Shown in pieces: positions 59,139 to 64,000 of a stretch of 64,000 nucleotides of DNA. The notes below the pieces were generated by a model. That model had not been told where the DNA came from and did not search any database. It worked only from the letters and a program-made list of their open reading frames with translations. The position numbers and the translations under genes were made by a program. Where the stretch lies: NCBI RefSeq assembly GCF_024623725.1, contig NZ_JANKHG010000015.1, forward strand, positions 1 through 64,000, written 5' to 3'. This DNA is from Limnobacter parvus. Its GTDB lineage: Bacteria; Pseudomonadota; Gammaproteobacteria; Burkholderiales; Burkholderiaceae_B. The first letter of the stretch is position 1. Each line of letters opens with the position of its first letter.

Positions 59139-59950
59139 AACCCGGTTGCGGCTTTGTAGATCATCGACACCGCGATAAAGGTCAGCAAAATTGCAAAAAT
59201 TCGTTTGATCTTCTTCACTGGCAGGGTGTGCGCAAGCCGTGCACCCACCGGCGCGAAAAATACGCTTAAGCCGGCCACACACACCACCGCTGGCAAATAC
59301 ACATAACCCAGTGAACCAGCAGGCATGCCCTCAAGATGCCAGCCGTTCACCACATAGCCAATGCTGGCAAACACGGCAATGGGCAGGCCAAGGGCGGCCG
59401 ATGTGGCCACTGCGTTGCGCAGTGACACATTGCTCCACACCATAAAGGGCACAGAAATAAAACCGCCGCCTGCGCCCACAATGCTTGAAACCGTACCAAT
59501 TACGGTGCCAACTCCTGCAAGGCCTGCTGCTTTGGGCAGGGTGCGAGTGGGTTTGGGTTTTTTGTCGGCAAACATTTGGTAAGCCGAGAAGAATACGAAC
59601 ACTCCGAACACCAAAGCCAATTCACGCGTTGGCAGATACGACACAATTTTTGAGCCGATAAACCCGCCAAGCAAAATGCCGGGGGTCAGGAATTTCACGA
59701 TGTCCCAGCGCACCGCGCCCGCCTTGTGGTGGGCACGCATGCTTGAAATACTGGTGAAAATTATAATGGCCAGCGAGGTTGCAATGGATGAATGCACCAC
59801 ATGTTCAACCGGTACACCCTGACCCACCATCAGGAAGGTGAGGAAGGGCACCAGCAACATGCCGCCGCCAATTCCAAGCAGGCCTGCCAGTACACCGCTA
59901 ACAACGCCAAGTACAAGCAGGGAAACAATGAAAACTGGATCGAACGTCAT
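59135..59950 (-). CDS. TSUP family permease (TauE/SafE)
   Basis: A 271-residue inner-membrane protein with eight hydrophobic segments arranged as two repeats; each half has the family G-rich motif ([15 protein letters not shown] and [14 protein letters not shown]). TSUP members export sulfite, organosulfonates or other anions; the substrate here is unknown. It converges on lgt with a 4-bp overlap of the ends. Confidence 0.92.
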   Translation of the reverse strand: MTFDPVFIVSLLVLGVVSGVLAGLLGIGGGMLLVPFLTFLMVGQGVPVEHVVHSSIATSLAIIIFTSISSMRAHHKAGAVRWDIVKFLTPGILLGGFIGSKIVSYLPTRELALVFGVFVFFSAYQMFADKKPKPTRTLPKAAGLAGVGTVIGTVSSIVGAGGGFISVPFMVWSNVSLRNAVATSAALGLPIAVFASIGYVVNGWHLEGMPAGSLGYVYLPAVVCVAGLSVFFAPVGARLAHTLPVKKIKRIFAILLTFIAVSMIYKAATGF

Positions 59951-59984
59951 GATTAAAAGGTTGGAGTGAACCTGAATTGAATAA

Positions 59985-60018
59985 AAAAAGAGGCGATTGA
60001 ACGGTTGTTCAATCGCCC
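59985..60018 (-). terminator. Rho-independent terminator after 6S RNA
   Basis: On the minus strand GGCGATTGAAC and GTTCAATCGCC pair perfectly (11 bp, AACC loop) and are followed by CTCTTTTTTT. Confidence 0.95.
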
Positions 60019-60149
60019 CGGTGTGGGGTCTCTGCCGATGCCATACTGGTCCGATCCCTGAACCTAAGGTTCAAGTGGGTCGCAGTGTTAGGGTCTTTAG
60101 GTTTCCCTGACAAGAGGGAATCACACCGACCCTTAAAAGTCCGCAACCG
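60018..60149 (-). ncRNA. ssrS: 6S RNA
   Basis: On the minus strand behind zapA, the classic genomic position. The stretch CTGCGACCC...CTTGAACCTTAGGTTCA corresponds to the conserved 3' half of 6S RNA (E. coli has CTGCGACGAC...CTTGAACC..GGTTCA). The ends close with CCCGGT/ACCGGG. 6S RNA mimics an open promoter and sequesters sigma-70 RNA polymerase in stationary phase. Ends are estimated from the promoter and terminator; the precursor reaches 59985. Confidence 0.85.
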
Positions 60150-60155
60150 GGATCA

Positions 60156-60184
60156 CAGATATTGGTTCACGGAATACTGACCAA
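60156..60184 (-). promoter_or_regulatory. 6S RNA promoter
   Basis: On the minus strand TTGGTC (60179-60184), a 17-bp spacer and TATCTG (60156-60161), about 7 bp ahead of the estimated 5' end. Confidence 0.6.
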
Positions 60185-60214
60185 TACAGACACGGCAGAG
60201 ATAAAACGAATTCT

Positions 60215-60547
60215 TTACTCGAACAAATCAGCGTTTTTAGGCTTTGTGGTTGTAGCGTTTAAACTGACATCCACCATTTGTTCAATGACTTCGATTTTAC
60301 GCTCAATCGTCTCAATGTCCAGCCCTAAAACAGGGTTAGAAGGGTTACTACCAACGAGCGACTCATGCGCAATTTGCAAAGCGGCCATCACGGCGATTTT
60401 GTCGAGCCCAACCACCTTGCCAGTATTGCGAATGCTGGACATTTTGGTTTCTACAATGTTGACCGCTTGCTGCAGGGCTGCACGCTCTTCGGGTTTGCAG
60501 GCGATGCGAAATTCCCGACCCATGATTTTTACATCGAGTGCTTCCAA
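60215..60547 (-). CDS. zapA: Cell division protein ZapA
   Basis: A 110-residue FtsZ-bundling protein with the ZapA start LDVKIMGREFRIACKPEE and a coiled-coil C-terminal half (LDIETIERKIEVIEQMVDV). It starts at TTG 60547 with a strong GGAGG 7 bp upstream, and this ribosome site lies in the last codons of the upstream gene. Downstream is 6S RNA. Confidence 0.94.
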   Translation of the reverse strand: MEALDVKIMGREFRIACKPEERAALQQAVNIVETKMSSIRNTGKVVGLDKIAVMAALQIAHESLVGSNPSNPVLGLDIETIERKIEVIEQMVDVSLNATTTKPKNADLFE

Positions 60548-60548
60548 T

Positions 60549-60776
60549 TTATTCCTCCGAGTTCAGTTCAAGTTCAGGGAACCACTGGTTCAGCATCTGG
60601 TTGATTTGACCTTGGGCGTGAGTCACTTTTTTCTGAAGCTGCTCATTGTCGCGGCGCAAGGCGTCCACTTGATCCTTGGCACTTTTGGCTTCTGTGCGGC
60701 TTTGCTCAAGCGCTTTGGCCATACTGGACACTTTGACTTGAAGTTCGTCGAGTTTCGCAAGCAGGGATTGCGTCAT
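60549..60776 (-). CDS. ZapB-like coiled-coil protein
   Basis: A 75-residue protein that is nearly all heptad-repeat helix (LLAKLDELQVKVSSMAKALEQS, VDALRRDNEQLQKKVTHAQ), ending in FPELELNSEE. Small coiled-coil genes before zapA are typical (TIGR02449-like). One base separates its stop from the zapA TTG. A role at the FtsZ ring with ZapA is inferred. Confidence 0.82.
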   Translation of the reverse strand: MTQSLLAKLDELQVKVSSMAKALEQSRTEAKSAKDQVDALRRDNEQLQKKVTHAQGQINQMLNQWFPELELNSEE

Positions 60777-60881
60777 TGGCTGGCTCCATCAGCGGGCTGG
60801 CGAGCCCGTGGGTTACTGTTATTGGTGTTTTAACTAGACTATACAGTCGCTTACGGCAATCTACTACAGTTTCGCTTTAGG

Positions 60882-61700
60882 TTAGGACAAAGTTTTCAGG
60901 CCCAACACGTCTTGCATGTCGAACAAACCTTGATCGCGCGCCATTAAAAACTGTGCTGCCCGAATTGAACCTTGCGCGTAGGTCATGCGGCTAGACGACT
61001 TGTGTGTAATTTCAATGCGCTCGCCCATGCCGGCGAACAGCACGGTGTGGTCACCGACAATGTCGCCACCGCGAATCGTCGAAAAGCCGATGGAGCCCGC
61101 TTTTCGCTCGCCGGTAATGCCTTCGCGGGCGAACACGCCCACATCTTGAAGGTCCACGCCCAAGCCTTGTGCGATCACTTCACCCATGCGCAACGCGGTG
61201 CCTGAAGGCGCATCCACTTTTTTGCTGTGGTGCGCTTCTATCACTTCAATGTCGTAGCCTTGGGCCAATATTTTTGCAGCCACTTCAAGCAATTTGAATG
61301 TGGCATTCACGCCAACGGCCATATTGGGTGACCAAACCATGGCCACTTTATCTGATGCTTTCTTCAAAGCCTCCAGTTGCTTGGGCTCGAAACCAGTGGT
61401 GCCGATCACGGCTTTCACCTTGTGTTTCTCGCAAAGCTCGAGGTGGTGCAGGGTGCCTTCAGGGCGGGTGAAGTCGATCAGAATATCGGCGTTGGAAAGC
61501 GCAGCTTCCGCATTATCGGTCACATTCACACCCGAATTGACGCCCATGAAATCGCCAGCATCTCGACCTATGCTGCTTGAACCTGCCTGGTCAAAAGCGC
61601 CAACCAACGTACATTCGGGGTTGTTCAAAATGGCTTCAATCAGGGTTTTGCCCATGCGCCCACTGGCGCCAGCAATCGCAATTTGAATTGGTTTGGTCAT
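60882..61700 (-). CDS. dapB: 4-hydroxy-tetrahydrodipicolinate reductase
   Basis: A 272-residue enzyme of lysine and diaminopimelate synthesis. The NAD(P) loop [12 protein letters not shown] is at the N terminus, the catalytic segment is [15 protein letters not shown] (His and Lys), and the tail is [17 protein letters not shown] 61700 gives the normal length. bamE lies 7 bp upstream, so the two are cotranscribed. Confidence 0.96.
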   Translation of the reverse strand: MTKPIQIAIAGASGRMGKTLIEAILNNPECTLVGAFDQAGSSSIGRDAGDFMGVNSGVNVTDNAEAALSNADILIDFTRPEGTLHHLELCEKHKVKAVIGTTGFEPKQLEALKKASDKVAMVWSPNMAVGVNATFKLLEVAAKILAQGYDIEVIEAHHSKKVDAPSGTALRMGEVIAQGLGVDLQDVGVFAREGITGERKAGSIGFSTIRGGDIVGDHTVLFAGMGERIEITHKSSSRMTYAQGSIRAAQFLMARDQGLFDMQDVLGLKTLS

Positions 61701-61707
61701 GGTGTTT

Positions 61708-62199
61708 TTATTTAAGTACGGGGGCTCGTTCATCGCCGCCGACGGCAGATTCACCTTCTTTGATGTCATCTGCGGGATTTTCGGAAGGCAAAGGTCCGGT
61801 TGGGATCTCTTTGGTTGCGTCTGGTCCCAGAATGTCGGTTGGATTGACGGGCAAGTTCTCGCCGCCGTGGCGGGCCACACGTTCATTTTCGAAGATTACG
61901 GTGTAGCGCGACTGGATTGCATTTCCATCGGCTTGCAAAAGGCGATACACATAATCCCATCGATTGGTATGAAACGCATCGTTCAGCAAGGGGGTGCCCA
62001 TGATAAAGCGAACCTGTTCTTTCGTCATGCCCACTTGCAGTTTTGCAACATCTTGTTGGGTGATGAAGTTGCCTTGCTGGATGTCAAATTTGTAGGGCTT
62101 GACGAAAGAGGGCACGTAGTTGTCCGGAATGATTGAACACGCGGAAACCCCTAGGGACAGCGCTGAGCAAAGAATCAAATTCAGTCGTAGAATACGCAT
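61708..62199 (-). CDS. bamE: Outer-membrane assembly lipoprotein BamE
   Basis: A lipoprotein of about 163 residues: signal sequence ending in the lipobox LGVSAC, then the SmpA/OmlA fold with [29 protein letters not shown] and WDYVYRL. It supports the BamA beta-barrel machine. ATG 62199 gives a standard signal peptide; 62217 is the alternative. The C terminus is Pro/Glu-rich. It is divergent from fur, a common order. Confidence 0.93.
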   Translation of the reverse strand: MRILRLNLILCSALSLGVSACSIIPDNYVPSFVKPYKFDIQQGNFITQQDVAKLQVGMTKEQVRFIMGTPLLNDAFHTNRWDYVYRLLQADGNAIQSRYTVIFENERVARHGGENLPVNPTDILGPDATKEIPTGPLPSENPADDIKEGESAVGGDERAPVLK

Positions 62200-62249
62200 T
62201 GTTTTGTGAATTCGCATGTGAAGTGGGAACAGAGTACCTTAATCGGTGC

Positions 62250-62278
62250 GTGAACATGTCCTGCAAAGGCGTTATCAT
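62250..62278 (+). promoter_or_regulatory. Candidate fur promoter
   Basis: GTGAAC and TATCAT with a 17-bp spacer, 44 bp ahead of fur. No convincing Fur box was made out. Confidence 0.4.
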
Positions 62279-62321
62279 AAGCTACTTGAACTCGATTAAG
62301 CCTCAGAATGGTATCAAACTC

Positions 62322-62750
62322 ATGACTACAGCAACGGATCTTAAAAGCATTGGTTTAAAGGCAACGCTGCCACGAATGAAAATTCTGGAATTGTTCCAGA
62401 GCGGCAATCACCGTCACCTAAGTGCTGAAGACGTTTACAAGTTGCTGTTGCAGGAAGACCTCGACATCGGTTTGGCCACGGTTTACCGGGTGTTAACGCA
62501 ATTTGAACAGGCTGGTTTACTGGCACGCCAACATTTTGAAACCGGGAAGTCGGTGTTCGAACTGAACGAAGGCGAGCACCACGACCATTTGGTGTGTGTG
62601 CAGTGCGGCAAAGTGGTTGAATTTTTCGACGAGGAAATTGAACGTCGCCAAAAAATGATCGCCAAAGACCGAGGGTTCGAGCTTCACGACCACGCTTTGT
62701 CGCTATACGGTTCGTGTACCAAAAAAGATTGCGAAAATAAACGCAAGTAA
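62322..62750 (+). CDS. fur: Ferric uptake regulator Fur
   Basis: A 142-residue metal-dependent repressor. The winged helix shows [22 protein letters not shown] and [18 protein letters not shown]. Regulatory and zinc sites include [19 protein letters not shown] and a late CTKKDC. ATG 62322 fits the family N terminus ([17 protein letters not shown]). Confidence 0.97.
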   Translation: MTTATDLKSIGLKATLPRMKILELFQSGNHRHLSAEDVYKLLLQEDLDIGLATVYRVLTQFEQAGLLARQHFETGKSVFELNEGEHHDHLVCVQCGKVVEFFDEEIERRQKMIAKDRGFELHDHALSLYGSCTKKDCENKRK

Positions 62751-62767
62751 CTTCGTGGCAACTCAAT

Positions 62768-64000
62768 TCAGCTGTTGGCCGAGGCAATCATTTCATGCGC
62801 CGCTGTGCGCGTGGCTTCGGTAATTACTTGCCCACCCAGCATTCTTGCAATTTCCTCGATACGCGCCTTCGATTCCAACAGAACAATTTTTGAGCGTGTA
62901 GTTTGCGCGGTAATGTCTTTGCTGACCTGAAAGTGATTGTGACCTTGCGCGGCCACTTGCGGTAGGTGGGTTACACACAGCACCTGCTTGTTTTTGGCCA
63001 GCATGCGAAGGTAACGCCCAACGGTTTCCGCCACGGCACCCCCGATGCCGCTGTCGACTTCATCGAATATCAAGGTGGGTACGGCGGTGCTTTCCACAGT
63101 GTTTACGGTAATGGCCAGGCTGATTCGGGCCAATTCACCTCCTGACGCCACTTTCTGGATGGCTTGTGGCGTGACACCTGGGTGCCCAGCCACGCGGAAC
63201 TCAACTGTATCGCTGCCCTTGGGCGACGGCTCGCCCTTGGACACGTCGACCACAAACACGCCACCTTGCATGCTCAGTGTTTGCATGGATTGGGTTACTC
63301 GGTCTGACAACGCTTTAGCCGATGTCCTGCGTGCATCGCCAAGTGCACCGGCTTGAATGTCGTAGGCTTTCTGGGCACTGCTCAGTTCCTTTTGCAATTT
63401 CTCGACATCAAAACCTTCTTCCAGGCCCTTGATTTCGGCTTGTACGCTTTCCAGCTCTGCATGCAATGTTTCCGGCTGAATTCGAAGTTTGCGGGCTGTT
63501 TCGTGCCACAGTGACATGCGCGCCTCTACCTCTGCAAGCGTTTCAGGGTCAAGGTCGCTGTGTTTTAAGTAATTGCCCAGGTCGTAGCTGGCTTCGCGTA
63601 TCAGGATTTCACCATCTGAAAGTGTTTTCACCACACTTTCAAGTGAGGAATCGCGGGTACTTAGATGGCTGAGTTTCTCGATGACATGTGAAAGCTGATC
63701 CAGCAGCGCATTTTCATTTTGCGACAACACATCACTGGCGTGCTGGGTGCCTTCAATAAGCTCTGCACCGTGACTTAAACGGTCGAAATCGGTGCTTAAG
63801 GTTTCCCATTCGCCTGGCTTGGGTGCCACTTTGGCCAGCGAGTCCATTTTCCATTGCAAGTTTTCAAGGCGTGCGGCCCGGTCTTCCTGGCTGCTTTGTG
63901 CATGTTTCAGCGCTTTTTCAGCCAACTTGAAAGCTGAGTAAGCTTTGGCGGTGTTTTGAACCAGTGCGGCGTGCTGGCCAAAATCATCGAGCAGGCGTAG
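62768..64000 (-). CDS. recN: DNA repair protein RecN (5' part beyond window)
   Basis: The C-terminal 410 residues of an SMC-like ATPase for double-strand-break repair. A coiled coil is followed by KVASGGELARISLAI (signature) and TLIFDEVDSGIGG (Walker B/D-loop) and CVTHLPQVAAQGH. The frame stays open through 64000 (LLDDFGQHAALVQNT at the edge, a RecN motif), so the Walker A half lies to the right. The TTG at 63925 is not the start. Confidence 0.96.
   Translation of the reverse strand, partial: LRLLDDFGQHAALVQNTAKAYSAFKLAEKALKHAQSSQEDRAARLENLQWKMDSLAKVAPKPGEWETLSTDFDRLSHGAELIEGTQHASDVLSQNENALLDQLSHVIEKLSHLSTRDSSLESVVKTLSDGEILIREASYDLGNYLKHSDLDPETLAEVEARMSLWHETARKLRIQPETLHAELESVQAEIKGLEEGFDVEKLQKELSSAQKAYDIQAGALGDARRTSAKALSDRVTQSMQTLSMQGGVFVVDVSKGEPSPKGSDTVEFRVAGHPGVTPQAIQKVASGGELARISLAITVNTVESTAVPTLIFDEVDSGIGGAVAETVGRYLRMLAKNKQVLCVTHLPQVAAQGHNHFQVSKDITAQTTRSKIVLLESKARIEEIARMLGGQVITEATRTAAHEMIASANS

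Overview
The window looks like a contiguous piece of a betaproteobacterial (Burkholderiales) chromosome. The gene orders are those of that group: rimP-nusA-infB-rbfA-truB-typA, hfq-hflX-hflK-hflC-DUF2065-hisZ-purA, an intracellular PHA depolymerase with a cysteine nucleophile, stand-alone rnfB beside nth, and zapA followed by 6S RNA. The moderate GC content and the protein set would fit a Limnobacter-like organism. That genus is an inference; no taxonomic marker such as rRNA is present.

Layout. 1-2235 is accessory DNA abutting the initiator tRNA gene. It holds IS21-like terminal repeats at the window edge, the C-terminal stub of an AAA ATPase, an intact HNH-type protein overlapping it (Septu-like pairing), and a gene-free 650-bp stretch with two clusters of three 11-bp-phased direct repeats resembling integrase arm sites. 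2236-3420 has tRNA-fMet, two small genes, a pair of perfect DnaA boxes and a possible small RNA. 3443-15038 is a housekeeping block for chromosome segregation, rRNA/tRNA modification and translation (scpB, rluB, rimP, nusA, infB, rbfA, truB, typA, dusA). A repeat-filled gap (15039-15530) separates it from a minus-strand oxidoreductase operon. 17969-27618 holds yihY, the hfq-hfl locus, hisZ, purA, a phosphoribosyltransferase and an outer-membrane DUF481 protein.

27753-35477 carries tRNA-Leu(CAG), rnr, rlmB, parC and htpG. 35483-39671 has an unknown protein, a glycine-zipper membrane protein, a MoxR/VWA pair and two c-type cytochromes. 39997-44063 is a tight minus-strand operon, phaZ-rnfB-nth-FIST-DUF1841, followed by ferredoxin reductase and ferredoxin genes. 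45554-55769 is rich in transport and redox genes: lutC with a TRAP receptor, a PHA granule-associated protein, a 2Fe-2S reductase, a complete Liv-type ABC transporter, and an orphan tripartite tricarboxylate receptor. 55837-64000 contains a cytochrome c, ilvD, lgt, a TSUP permease, 6S RNA behind zapA, dapB, bamE, fur and the 3' part of recN, which runs off the right edge.

The points most worth a second look are the tRNA-fMet island boundary with its phased repeats and ATPase-HNH remnant, a dispersed hairpin repeat (two copies near 15.1-15.5 kb, one at 39.8 kb) whose copies keep base pairing despite sequence change, the paired DnaA boxes plus short transcript unit near 3.25-3.42 kb, and the phaZ-rnfB-nth-FIST operon. 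No CRISPR array, prophage or complete IS was seen.
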